From Chamaesiphon sp031376885 (lineage in GTDB: Bacteria > Cyanobacteriota > Cyanobacteriia > Cyanobacteriales > Chamaesiphonaceae), in assembly GCA_031376885.1 (NCBI GenBank), contig JANMEL010000165.1, positions 1-12,772 on the forward strand: a DNA stretch of 12,772 nt, written 5' to 3'. Made by a program: the position numbers and the translations under genes. Shown one piece after another: positions 1 through 7,445 of this stretch. Below the pieces are notes generated by a model that searched no databases, was not told the origin of the DNA, and saw nothing but the letters and a program-made list of their open reading frames with translations. Numbering within the stretch: position 1 is the first letter of the stretch; the number at the start of each line of letters is the position of its first letter.

Positions 1-1835
1 ATTGCCAATACCGCCGTTGAGACTATCATTACCCGCGCCACTATTGAGCACATCATTACCAGCACCACCAACGAGAATATCATCACCGTTGTAGCTTAGT
101 AACGTGTTGTTGAGAATATCACCAGTCAGAGTGCTAGAAGCGGTGAGGGAACCTTGAAGATTTTCAATCCCGCTCAAGGTATCCCCTGCGGCATCGCCAG
201 TATTGTTGGCGGCATTCGTCAAGTCAACAGTAACAGCAGTCGTAGCGGCATAATAACTAGCTAAGTCAATCCCATCCCCACCGTCGAGAAGATCGTTACC
301 TGCACCCCCAGAGAGAACATCGTTACCTTCCCCAGCGATGAGAATATCATTCCCTGCACCGCCAGAGAGGTTATCATTGCCAATACCGCCGTTGAGACTA
401 TCATTACCCGCGCCACTATTGAGCACATCATTACCAGCACCACCAACGAGAATATCATCACCGTTGTAGCTTAGTAACGTGTTGTTGAGAATATCACCAA
501 TCAGATTGCTAGAAGCGGTGAGGGAACCTTGAAGATTTTCAATCCCCACTAAGGTATCCCCTGCGGCATCTCCAGTATTGTTGGCAGCATTCGTCAAGTC
601 AACGGTAATAGCAGTAGTGGAGGAATAATAATTAGCGTAGTCAATCCCAACCCCACCGTCGAGACTATCACGACCAGCACCACCAGTGAGAATATCATTA
701 CCTTCGCCACCAATGAGAGTGTCATTTCCATCACCGCCAGTGAGGTTATCATTCCCAACCTCACCGTCGAGACTATCGTTACCCGCGCCACTATTGAGCA
801 CATCATTACCGACTCCACCAAGGAGAGTATCATCACCGTTGTAGCTCAATAAAGTGTTATTGAGACTATCGCCAGTCAGATTGCTAGAAGCGGTGAGGGA
901 ACCTTGAAGATTTTCAATCTCCACTAAGGTATCGCCTGCGGCATCGCCACTATTGTTGGCAGCATTCGTCAAGTCAACGGTGATAGGAGTAGTGGAGGAA
1001 TAATAACTAGCTAAGTCAATCCCAACCCCACCGTCAAGACTATCATTGCCAGCACCGCCAGTGAGGTTATCATTACCTTCGCCAGCAATGAGAGTATCAT
1101 TTCCATCACCGCCAGTGAGGTTGTCATTCCCAATTCCACTGTCAAGACTATCACTACCAGCACCGCCAGTGAGGTTGTCATTACCTTCGCCAGCAATGAG
1201 AGTATCATTACCATCACCGCCAGTGAGGTTGTCATGCCCAATCCCACCGTCGAGAAAATCATTACCCGCACCACCAGTGAGGTTGTCATTCCCAATTCCA
1301 CCGTCAAGACTATCACTACCAGCACCGCCAGTGAGGTTGTCATTACCTTCCCCAACGATGAGAATATCATTTCCATCACCGCCAGTGAGAATATTGTTCC
1401 CAGCCCCACCGTAGAGAATATCATTACCTTCCCCACCAATGAGAATATCATTACCTTCGCCAGCGATGAGAATATCATTTCCCGCGCCACTATTGAGCAC
1501 ATCATTACCACCACCACCAGCGAGAGTATCGTCACCGTTGTAGCTCAGTAAAGTGTTGTTGAGACTATCACCAATCAGATTGCTAGAAGCGGTGAGGGAA
1601 CCTTGAAGATTTTCAATCCCCAATAATGTATCCCCTGCGGCATCGCCACTATTTTCAAGATTATTCAAGTCAGCAGTCAGAGCAGTAGTGGAGGAATAAT
1701 AACTAGCCAAGTCAATTCCATCCTCGCCGTGGAGAAAATCATTACCTGCACCGCCAGTGAGGATATTGTTCCCACTGTTGCCAAAGATGAAGTTATTTTC
1801 AGTGTTACCTGTGCCGTTGATATTGGCTGCGCCTG
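1..1835 (-). repeat. 375-bp coding module repeated four times inside the RTX gene
   Basis: The sequence GTAGCT that marks the module (encoding part of LLSYNGDD) occurs at 91, 466, 841 and 1540. The first three are exactly 375 bp (125 codons) apart. The last interval is 699 bp, which equals 375 plus 324, or twelve extra 27-bp nonapeptide units. Bases 1-124 and 376-499 are identical, so these two copies are recent or have been homogenised. All copies keep the reading frame. Confidence 0.9.
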
Positions 1836-4281
1836 TGAGGAAGAGGTTTTCGACGTTAGCACTTAGAGTGTAATTAACAGAGGATTCGATGCTATCCATC
1901 CCTTCATCCGCAGCCTCAGTGACAACATCGAGAGTGCTATCGATAATGTAGATGTCATTTCCCTGAGCACCAATCAGAGTATCGTTACCAGTGCTACCAT
2001 CAAGGATATTTCTACCGTAGTTGCCAGTAATGCGATTGTTTAAGCTGTTACCTGTAGCATTAATATTGACATTGCTTCCAAAGAAACTATTCAGGGTGAG
2101 GTTTTCAACGTTGTTTTCAGTTAGGGAGTAGCTGACGGAGGATTCGATGGTATCGATACCTTCACCCACAGATTCGACGATGATATCACCGTAACCATAG
2201 ACAAAGTATGTGTCATTGCCCTCACCCCCAATGAGAGTATCGTTACTAAAGGGGAATTGAAAACTGTCACCAATTAGAGTATCGTTGCCAATTCCACCAT
2301 CGAGGATGTTGTTACCAGTGTTGCCAGTAATGATGTTGTCTAAATTGTTGCCTGTACCGTTGATATTATCTCCAGAGTAATTCTGATTCAAAGTGAGGTT
2401 TTCAACGTTGTCAGATAGGGAGTAGCTGACGGAGGATTCGATCGTATCAATACCTTCATTGAGAGATTCGATCGCAACATCGCTTGTACTATCAACAATG
2501 TATGTGTCATTACCAGCACCACCAATCATCGTATCGGAACCACTATTGATAAAATAACCCCCGCCACCATCAAGGATGTTGTTAGCACTGTTGCCAGTGA
2601 TGATGTTATTATTTGCGTTGCCTGTACCGTTGATATGATCTGTGCCTGTGAGGGTGAGGTTTTCGACTAGATCGGGTAGAGTTTCGGGGTCATTGCTACT
2701 GAAGGTATCGGTGATGGTGATGGTGGCTGTATTATCGACGATCGTCCCGTTAATAGGCGTACTCAGAGCGATCTCAAAGGTTTTATCTAGTTCATTGAGG
2801 TTATCATCAAGGATGGCTACGGCGATCGTTTTGGATGTTTCACCCACAGCAAAGGTTACTGTACCAGTGGTGGCGGTGTAGTCAGTTCCAGCCATTGCGG
2901 TACCGTCAACAGTGGTGTAGTTAACACTGACAGATTGACTGCTGGCTTGAGATAGAGATATAGTGACTAAAGATTGAGTTGGATCGCCATCAATCCCTTC
3001 AACAATGGTGATATCAGCAATGGAAATAAGACTATCTTCAATAACAATAAAGTCACTTGGTGATAGAGTCATTCCAGTAGGTAAGATGGCAAATTGCCCC
3101 CCATTAGTACCAGATCCAGGGGTTGCGCCATCAGCATTGTAAAATAAACCCCCGCTAGCACGACTGTAGATAATTGCGGCTGTTTGAGCAGCTACTAAAG
3201 TGTCATTAGCGACGGAAATAAAATTAGTACCAATACTTGCACCAGCAGCAGTAGTAATCGCACTAAAAGTAGCTTTGTGCAATTTGATTTTATCTGTATT
3301 TGCTACAAAGTTGATGATGGTATCTATGCCGATACTAGCTACACTGCTGAAACCTACGCCACCAAATCCAACAATATCGTTTCCTGCACCTGAATCTATC
3401 CGATCGTCGCCAGCACCGCCATCGATCGTATCATTGCCAGTACCTGACTCTATTCGATCGTTACCAGTAGAACCTTTGATAATGTCATTTCCAGCTCCAC
3501 TAAATATTAAGTTGTTAAAGAAATCGTCTTTACCAACAGCCGTATTCGCAGAAAGATCGATATCATCATCACCAGAGCCAGTCAAGACGAACATTCCTTC
3601 AATATTTTTGAAAGTAGTGCCATCATTGAAGCCGCCAGTAATCACCCCCTCGGTAGCTGTGGTGTAAGAGATCGTCGTATTGGCTGTATCTAATGAGTTC
3701 CCAATTATGAGAGAGTCATCGCCAGTACCGCCATCGATCGTATCATTGCCCCTACCTGAATATATCTCATCATTACCAGCACCGCTTTTGATAATGTCAT
3801 TTCCAGCTCCTGAATCTATCCGATCGTCACCAGCACCACCATCGATCGTATTATTGCCAGTACCTGAATCTATATAATCATTACCAGCACCACTTTTGAT
3901 AATGTCATTTCCAGCTCCACTAGATATTAAGTTGTTAAATAAATAGACGTTACTAGCAGTCGTAGTCCCAGAAATATCGATATCATCATCACCAGAGCCA
4001 GTATTGATGCTCATTCTTTCAATATTTTTGAAAGTAGTACCATGATTGGAGCCGCCAGTAATCACTCCATTGATAGCTGTGGTGTAATAGATAGTCGTAT
4101 TGGCTGTATCTAATGAGTTGTCAATTGTGAGATAATCATTACCAGCACCACCATCGATCGTATCATTGCCAGTACCTGACTCTATATCATCATTACCATC
4201 CAAGCCGGAAATACGATCGTTCCCTGGTGTTCCAACGATAAAGTCATCGTCTGGTGTACCGATTAAATTATTTGAACTCAT
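1..4281 (-). CDS. Giant RTX calcium-binding protein with Calx-beta domain, C-terminus cut off by window edge
   Basis: The frame is open from ATG 4281 to the window edge: 1427 codons, no stop seen. Nonapeptides of the GGxGNDxLx type, which bind calcium as beta-rolls, begin almost at residue 1. Order: RTX block with a duplicated ~140-residue unit (about 1-304); a segment typical of RTX proteins with FVANTDKIKLHKATF and GLFYNADG (about 305-415); a Calx-beta domain (about 418-525) with VNYTTVDGTAMAGTDY and a TATITITD end; four units each carrying VENLTL or a variant and the first three SSVSYSL-like (about 527-860); then four modules with DLASYYSS-like, GDAAGDTL, IENLQGSLTASS and LLSYNGDD. There is no signal peptide or membrane segment, as expected for a type I secretion substrate whose signal is C-terminal and out of view. 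No catalytic domain is recognised; a surface or extracellular structural role is inference. An in-frame ATG at 4290 would add three residues; neither start has a good Shine-Dalgarno sequence. Confidence 0.93.
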   Translation of the reverse strand, partial: MSSNNLIGTPDDDFIVGTPGNDRISGLDGNDDIESGTGNDTIDGGAGNDYLTIDNSLDTANTTIYYTTAINGVITGGSNHGTTFKNIERMSINTGSGDDDIDISGTTTASNVYLFNNLISSGAGNDIIKSGAGNDYIDSGTGNNTIDGGAGDDRIDSGAGNDIIKSGAGNDEIYSGRGNDTIDGGTGDDSLIIGNSLDTANTTISYTTATEGVITGGFNDGTTFKNIEGMFVLTGSGDDDIDLSANTAVGKDDFFNNLIFSGAGNDIIKGSTGNDRIESGTGNDTIDGGAGDDRIDSGAGNDIVGFGGVGFSSVASIGIDTIINFVANTDKIKLHKATFSAITTAAGASIGTNFISVANDTLVAAQTAAIIYSRASGGLFYNADGATPGSGTNGGQFAILPTGMTLSPSDFIVIEDSLISIADITIVEGIDGDPTQSLVTISLSQASSQSVSVNYTTVDGTAMAGTDYTATTGTVTFAVGETSKTIAVAILDDNLNELDKTFEIALSTPINGTIVDNTATITITDTFSSNDPETLPDLVENLTLTGTDHINGTGNANNNIITGNSANNILDGGGGYFINSGSDTMIGGAGNDTYIVDSTSDVAIESLNEGIDTIESSVSYSLSDNVENLTLNQNYSGDNINGTGNNLDNIITGNTGNNILDGGIGNDTLIGDSFQFPFSNDTLIGGEGNDTYFVYGYGDIIVESVGEGIDTIESSVSYSLTENNVENLTLNSFFGSNVNINATGNSLNNRITGNYGRNILDGSTGNDTLIGAQGNDIYIIDSTLDVVTEAADEGMDSIESSVNYTLSANVENLFLTGAANINGTGNTENNFIFGNSGNNILTGGAGNDFLHGEDGIDLASYYSSTTALTADLNNLENSGDAAGDTLLGIENLQGSLTASSNLIGDSLNNTLLSYNGDDTLAGGGGNDVLNSGAGNDILIAGEGNDILIGGEGNDILYGGAGNNILTGGDGNDILIVGEGNDNLTGGAGSDSLDGGIGNDNLTGGAGNDFLDGGIGHDNLTGGDGNDTLIAGEGNDNLTGGAGSDSLDSGIGNDNLTGGDGNDTLIAGEGNDNLTGGAGNDSLDGGVGIDLASYYSSTTPITVDLTNAANNSGDAAGDTLVEIENLQGSLTASSNLTGDSLNNTLLSYNGDDTLLGGVGNDVLNSGAGNDSLDGEVGNDNLTGGDGNDTLIGGEGNDILTGGAGRDSLDGGVGIDYANYYSSTTAITVDLTNAANNTGDAAGDTLVGIENLQGSLTASSNLIGDILNNTLLSYNGDDILVGGAGNDVLNSGAGNDSLNGGIGNDNLSGGAGNDILIAGEGNDVLSGGAGNDLLDGGDGIDLASYYAATTAVTVDLTNAANNTGDAAGDTLSGIENLQGSLTASSTLTGDILNNTLLSYNGDDILVGGAGNDVLNSGAGNDSLNGGIGN
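1030..1480 (-). repeat. Expanded 27-bp RTX nonapeptide array with higher-order repeats
   Basis: This stretch is an uninterrupted run of 27-bp units encoding nonapeptides such as LTGGAGNDS, LDGGIGNDN and LIAGEGNDN. A segment beginning GTCAAGACTATCA recurs at 1033 (first 13 bases), 1141 and 1303, spacings of 108 bp (4 units) and 162 bp (6 units). This indicates block duplication of several units at a time. It accounts for the extra length of the fourth 375-bp module. Confidence 0.85.
3370..4209 (-). repeat. 420-bp tandem duplication in the N-terminal part of the RTX gene
   Basis: Two copies, about 3370-3789 and 3790-4209, are in register at an offset of exactly 420 bp (140 codons). Matching landmarks are CATCGATCGT at 3732 and 4152, the TGAATCTATCCGATCGTC block at 3391 and 3811, and AATATTTTTGAAAGTAGT near 3600 and 4020. 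Each copy holds RTX nonapeptides plus a non-RTX strand region with NSLDTANTTI and GTTFKNIE. The copies have diverged at scattered positions, so this duplication looks older than the 375-bp ones. Confidence 0.85.
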
Positions 4282-4432
4282 ACACCACATTAATTAATTT
4301 GATACCTAATCGTAGGTAATAAATCTCTAAATATGGCTCAGTGCGAACACCTAATTATTAAAAGGCTATTAATTTCAAAATTGTGTATTTGTACTGATGG
4401 AACTTTATTTACTATAAGTTAACATATCTCGA

Positions 4433-4444
4433 TCGCCCTGGCGA
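4433..4444. repeat. Dispersed palindrome TCGCC-CT-GGCGA
   Basis: A perfect 5-bp inverted repeat around CT, followed by AATACTATA. A close relative sits upstream of ftsH at 6569-6584, sharing the core CGCCCTGGCG and a CTATA four bases later. This pattern suggests a small dispersed repeat element rather than a gene-specific terminator. Confidence 0.5.
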
Positions 4445-4507
4445 ATACTATAAATGAATTAATAATTGGGCTATTAGGATGGGAACTTAGACCCCAACAT
4501 AATAATC

Positions 4508-4528
4508 CAATTATCAATTATCAATTAA
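4508..4528. repeat. Heptamer array CAATTAT x3 at the ftsH stop
   Basis: Three consecutive 7-bp units (CAATTAT, CAATTAT, CAATTAA) end one base before the ftsH stop codon (TGA, complement of 4530-4532). It is AT-rich, unlike the GC-rich heptamers elsewhere, but has the same period. Confidence 0.7.
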
Positions 4529-4529
4529 T

Positions 4530-6455
4530 TCAAGATCCAGCTAGAGCAGGCTTGTGGAGATGTAGGTCTTGTTTGCCAGTTTCGCGGGCGATAATTTTGC
4601 GAAATTCATCACCGTCAATTGTCTCGTGTTCGAGTAACAAATCTGTCAATAAATCGACCAACTCGCGATGTTCTTGGAGAATTTTCACAGCGGTTTGATG
4701 ACCAGCTTGAACTAATTCGCGGATTTGACGATCGATTTTTGCGGCAACTTCTTCAGAATAATCACCCTGATTGGAGCCGAGGGAAAGTTGACCCAAACTA
4801 GACATCCCAAATTGAGTTACCATATTCCGCGCTGTGCGAGTCACTGCTTCAATATCACCACTAGCACCACTAGTAACTTCTGCATCACCAAAAATTACTT
4901 CCTCAGCGGCTCTACCCCCCATCGTCATGGCAATATCGATCAAAAATTCGGCCCGAGACACCATGCCTACCTCTTCTTTGGGCAGATACCAGGCAGAACC
5001 GAGGGATTGACCACGAGGCAGGATTGTGACCTTCTGGAGGGGGTTGTGATTGAGGATTGTTGCGACTAGAGCGTGCCCGATTTCGTGATAAGCAACGAGT
5101 CGGCGATATTTGCCGTCGGCGAGGGAACGACCTTCCATTCCGGCGACAACCCGATCGATCGCGTCGTTGATTTCTGCCATGGTAATGGCTTCTTTCCGTC
5201 GGCGAGCGGTAAAAATTGCGGCTTCATTCATCAAGTTTGCCAAATCTGCACCTGTAAAGCCAGGTGTGCGACGGGCAATAACTTCAAGATCGACTTGAGG
5301 ATCGACTTTTTTGTCGCGGGAATGAACCTTGAGAATTGCCAATCTGCCTTTGAGATCGGGGGGGTCTACCTGTACTTGCCGATCGAATCGTCCAGGGCGT
5401 AGTAGTGCTGTATCTAGAACATCGGGGCGGTTGGTGGCCGCAATCACGATTACGCCGTTATTGCCCTCAAATCCATCCATCTCGGTCAACAATTGGTTGA
5501 GAGTCTGTTCGCGCTCATCGCTGCCGCCACCGATGCCTACGCCCCGCTGACGGCCCACTGCGTCGATTTCATCGATGAAGACTAGACAGGGTGCATTCTC
5601 TTTGGCTTTTTTGAATAAATCGCGAACGCGGGAGGCACCCACCCCGACAAACATTTCCACAAATTCCGAACCAGAAATACTAAAAAATGGTACGCCTGCT
5701 TCTCCGGCGATCGCTTTAGCCATCAGGGTTTTACCCGTTCCTGGGGCACCCACTAATAGTACTCCTTTGGGGATTTTGGCACCAACAGAAGTAAATCGCT
5801 CTGGCTCTTGGAGGAAAGTCACGACTTCTTGAAGTTCTTCTTTGGCTTCTTCGATGCCAGCCACATCATCGAACATCACGCCCGTTTTTGCCTGCATCTG
5901 AAACCGAGCGCGGGATTTACCAAAACTCAAGGCTTGCCCAGAAGACGCACTCGATCGACGAATGATGGCAGATAAGAGGGTGACGACAAAGACGATCAGT
6001 AGTAAGTTACCCAAGATCGCGAAAATCGCATTTTTATCAGTCGATCTTTGGACGCTGAGTTCGACTCCTTTGGTATTGAGCCGACTGTACAGCTCTGAAT
6101 TGTCATCCAACAACACCACTTCTTTGGTGGTAGTCTTAGTTGGGGTGGCGGGATCGGTTAAGATCGCCTTGGCTTGTTTGGTGACTGGATCTAGTTCTAC
6201 TTTTGTGACTACTCCTTTATCAATTGCTTTGAACAATTCTCCATAACTGAGGGTTTTTGAGTCATTTTGCGCTAAAACTGGGCTACCCGAGACAACACCC
6301 AAAACGATCGGCAATCCAACCGCTAATTGCCATAATGACTTGGAAAATAGCTTTGATTTGACTGGTGAACTGTTTCGCATACTTGCAGGGGTGGTGGGTG
6401 TGGTGGGGTTGGCGGTAGAGAATCGGCTCAGATCGTCAAAATCTAGTTCGCACAT
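4530..6455 (-). CDS. ftsH: FtsH-family membrane AAA+ zinc metalloprotease
   Basis: Membrane-anchored ATP-dependent protease that pulls out and degrades membrane and soluble proteins as a hexamer; in cyanobacteria FtsH paralogues handle photosystem II repair and regulator turnover. Visible parts (641-residue numbering): first hydrophobic segment about 41-62 ending VLAQ, lumenal domain about 63-140, second membrane segment about 143-165, Walker A GAPGTGKT 236-243, pore loop MFVG 268-271, Walker B VFIDEIDA 292-299, second region of homology ending RPGRFDR about 353-359, zinc motif HEIGH 457-461, and third ligand candidate D534 in SGASGD. The core (QAKTGVMFDDVAG, FKKAKENAPCLVFIDEIDA) most resembles the FtsH3/Slr1604 type from memory. 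Walker A has Ala where the family usually has Pro. The start is uncertain: the first 25 residues are low-complexity (NPTTPTTPAS), and Met26 at 6380 gives a more ordinary N-terminus. All catalytic residues are present. Confidence 0.96.
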   Translation of the reverse strand: MCELDFDDLSRFSTANPTTPTTPASMRNSSPVKSKLFSKSLWQLAVGLPIVLGVVSGSPVLAQNDSKTLSYGELFKAIDKGVVTKVELDPVTKQAKAILTDPATPTKTTTKEVVLLDDNSELYSRLNTKGVELSVQRSTDKNAIFAILGNLLLIVFVVTLLSAIIRRSSASSGQALSFGKSRARFQMQAKTGVMFDDVAGIEEAKEELQEVVTFLQEPERFTSVGAKIPKGVLLVGAPGTGKTLMAKAIAGEAGVPFFSISGSEFVEMFVGVGASRVRDLFKKAKENAPCLVFIDEIDAVGRQRGVGIGGGSDEREQTLNQLLTEMDGFEGNNGVIVIAATNRPDVLDTALLRPGRFDRQVQVDPPDLKGRLAILKVHSRDKKVDPQVDLEVIARRTPGFTGADLANLMNEAAIFTARRRKEAITMAEINDAIDRVVAGMEGRSLADGKYRRLVAYHEIGHALVATILNHNPLQKVTILPRGQSLGSAWYLPKEEVGMVSRAEFLIDIAMTMGGRAAEEVIFGDAEVTSGASGDIEAVTRTARNMVTQFGMSSLGQLSLGSNQGDYSEEVAAKIDRQIRELVQAGHQTAVKILQEHRELVDLLTDLLLEHETIDGDEFRKIIARETGKQDLHLHKPALAGS

Positions 6456-6460
6456 ATAGC

Positions 6461-6495
6461 AGGGGTCAGGGGTGAGGGGACAGGGGTCAGGGGTC
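6461..6495. repeat. Heptamer array AGGGGTC x5 just upstream of ftsH
   Basis: Five consecutive 7-bp units: AGGGGTC, AGGGGTG, AGGGGAC, AGGGGTC, AGGGGTC. On the ftsH sense strand it is a C-rich leader (CCCCTGA-like) ending five bases before the upstream ATG, and no Shine-Dalgarno sequence is present there. Confidence 0.85.
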
Positions 6496-6524
6496 AGGTT
6501 GGGAAAGCTGATGCACTGATGGTT

Positions 6525-6584
6525 TGTTGGCGTAGCCGCCGCCTTGCGGAAGCATCTACATCTGTCCTAACCGCCCTGGCGGTT
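6525..6584. repeat. Palindromic interspersed repeat upstream of ftsH
   Basis: The segment GGCGTAGCCGCC followed by GCCTTGCGGAAGCATC contains nested small inverted repeats (GGCG/CGCC and CCGC/GCGG). It resembles interspersed palindromic elements that I recall from many cyanobacterial genomes. It is followed by a perfect 7-bp inverted repeat, AACCGCC-CT-GGCGGTT, at 6569-6584, related to the palindrome at 4433-4444. All of this would lie in the ftsH 5' leader. Confidence 0.5.
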
Positions 6585-6604
6585 GCTATATCGGCTCACT
6601 TACT

Positions 6605-6633
6605 ATTATTGCCAAATCTGATTGGGTAATCAA
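6605..6633 (-). promoter_or_regulatory. Candidate sigma70-type promoter for ftsH
   Basis: On the minus strand, TTGATT (complement of 6628-6633) is followed after exactly 17 bp by AATAAT (complement of 6605-6610). This gives a transcription start near 6597 and a leader of about 140 nt that contains the palindromic repeat and the heptamer array. An overlapping alternative, TTGGCA with GATATA at 17 bp, lies about 20 bp downstream. Prediction only. Confidence 0.4.
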
Positions 6634-6675
6634 CATTGGAGCGTTAAGTGGTAGGATTTGGAGTTCAAAGTCGGA

Positions 6676-7317
6676 TTATTTTACCTGACCTTTTGGCTCT
6701 ATTTTTACACTGGGAGCTTTGGCTAGAGGGGAGATTTGCTTGACTTCGGTATTGAGTTTGACAAAGTATAGTTCGATATTGAGATCTGGATATCGATCGC
6801 GAATTGCCCAATAAGCTCGACTCAGGTACTCTGTATGGGTGGTGAGTTCGAGTTCGGGACTTTTGGCTAGATTGGGGTCGATTTTGTACTCATACACAGA
6901 GCAGTCTTCATGATCGAGGATCATCACTTTTTTGATCTGGTGTAGTCGGTAGGAGATATCCAATTGATCCCAGAAGGCTTCCGCGTCATACTGATGAGGT
7001 AATCCGCTGAGGGCGAGTGAGGCTCCAGCTAGAGACACAAAGTCATATTGTCCGCCGAGATTTTGTAGTGATAGAAAATAACGTTCGGCTTCTAAAATCC
7101 GGTAGTCGATGCAACTGAGTACTAATGCTTTGGGAATTTTTTTTTCGGCTCTGGCGATCGCCGGATCGATCAGACTGGCTGTGGCTAACACTCCTGTTCC
7201 AATTAGATAACGGAGAAATTGACGGCGATTGGCGATTGGCGATGTTGTGAGATCGTCTCGTTGGGTTAGTGTCTCCTGTGGAGAATCGCATTGACAACAC
7301 TGACAACTATCCGGCAT
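6676..7317 (-). CDS. Tat-exported beta-carbonic-anhydrase-like protein
   Basis: 213 residues. A twin-arginine signal is visible: RRQFLRY at 31-37, a hydrophobic stretch about 38-54, and an ARA cleavage site at 55-57. The mature part has the beta-carbonic anhydrase zinc pattern: CIDYR (C69, D71, R73) and HEDC (H136, C139), which fits a Cys/Asp/His/Cys site with the Asp-Arg dyad. It differs from classical members: the usual RNAGN segment reads SLAGAS (95-100), and the Gly after the second Cys is Ser. CO2/bicarbonate interconversion in the periplasm is therefore plausible but not proven; it may bind zinc for another purpose. It is also short. A cysteine cluster CQCCQC (5-10) lies before the Tat motif. 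It follows the exporter ATPase by 128 bp on the same strand. The ATG at 7317 is the only reasonable start; no clear Shine-Dalgarno. Confidence 0.8.
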   Translation of the reverse strand: MPDSCQCCQCDSPQETLTQRDDLTTSPIANRRQFLRYLIGTGVLATASLIDPAIARAEKKIPKALVLSCIDYRILEAERYFLSLQNLGGQYDFVSLAGASLALSGLPHQYDAEAFWDQLDISYRLHQIKKVMILDHEDCSVYEYKIDPNLAKSPELELTTHTEYLSRAYWAIRDRYPDLNIELYFVKLNTEVKQISPLAKAPSVKIEPKGQVK

Positions 7318-7412
7318 GGTTGGTTCGCTCTAATTAAAAAAATAGTCCCTCAACCGCTGGATTGTTGCTATGATTGCAGCGATTCTGTTCGCGGCGAAAA
7401 GTCTGTACCAAC

Positions 7413-7421
7413 ATTCTAGCA
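7413..7421 (-). promoter_or_regulatory. Candidate extended -10 for the carbonic-anhydrase-like gene
   Basis: On the minus strand this reads TGCTAGAAT, an extended -10 box about 95 bp before the start codon at 7317. There is no good -35 (TTACGC at 16 bp). If used, this gene has its own transcript in addition to any read-through from the exporter. Confidence 0.3.
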
Positions 7422-7445
7422 AAAGCTGGCGATCGCGTAACCAGG

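Larger units (their letters stand above)
4282..4529. other. AT-rich gap between ftsH and the RTX gene
   Basis: No gene is visible. It holds a heptamer array next to the ftsH stop, a short palindrome at 4433-4444, and a weak possible promoter for the RTX gene. For the minus strand, TTGAAA (4373-4378) and TAATTA (4352-4357) are separated by only 15 bp, so that promoter assignment is tentative. No clear rho-independent terminator follows ftsH. Confidence 0.5.

Noticed and set aside
1030..1480. CRISPR-like regular repetition
   Set aside because: Period is 27 bp with no unique spacers, and every unit translates to a calcium-binding nonapeptide.
1046..1551. Proline-rich and other plus-strand open frames opposite the RTX repeats
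   Set aside because: They are antisense by-products of the 27-bp coding repeats. The minus-strand frame explains the periodicity as RTX nonapeptides, and it is open across the whole region.
261..1862. Hydrophobic Met/Val/Ser-rich frames on the minus strand
   Set aside because: They are out of frame with the RTX protein and show monotonous translation of the same repeats, with no plausible start context.
4725..5832. Plus-strand open frames across ftsH
   Set aside because: They overlap the highly conserved FtsH coding sequence and have no recognisable content.
6569..6584. Rho-independent terminator for the carbonic-anhydrase-like gene
   Set aside because: The stem is short with a 2-nt loop and no U-tract on the minus strand; it fits a dispersed palindrome better.
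7043..7306. Second minus-strand frame in the carbonic-anhydrase-like gene
   Set aside because: It overlaps the Tat/zinc-motif protein in another frame; only the latter shows family motifs.
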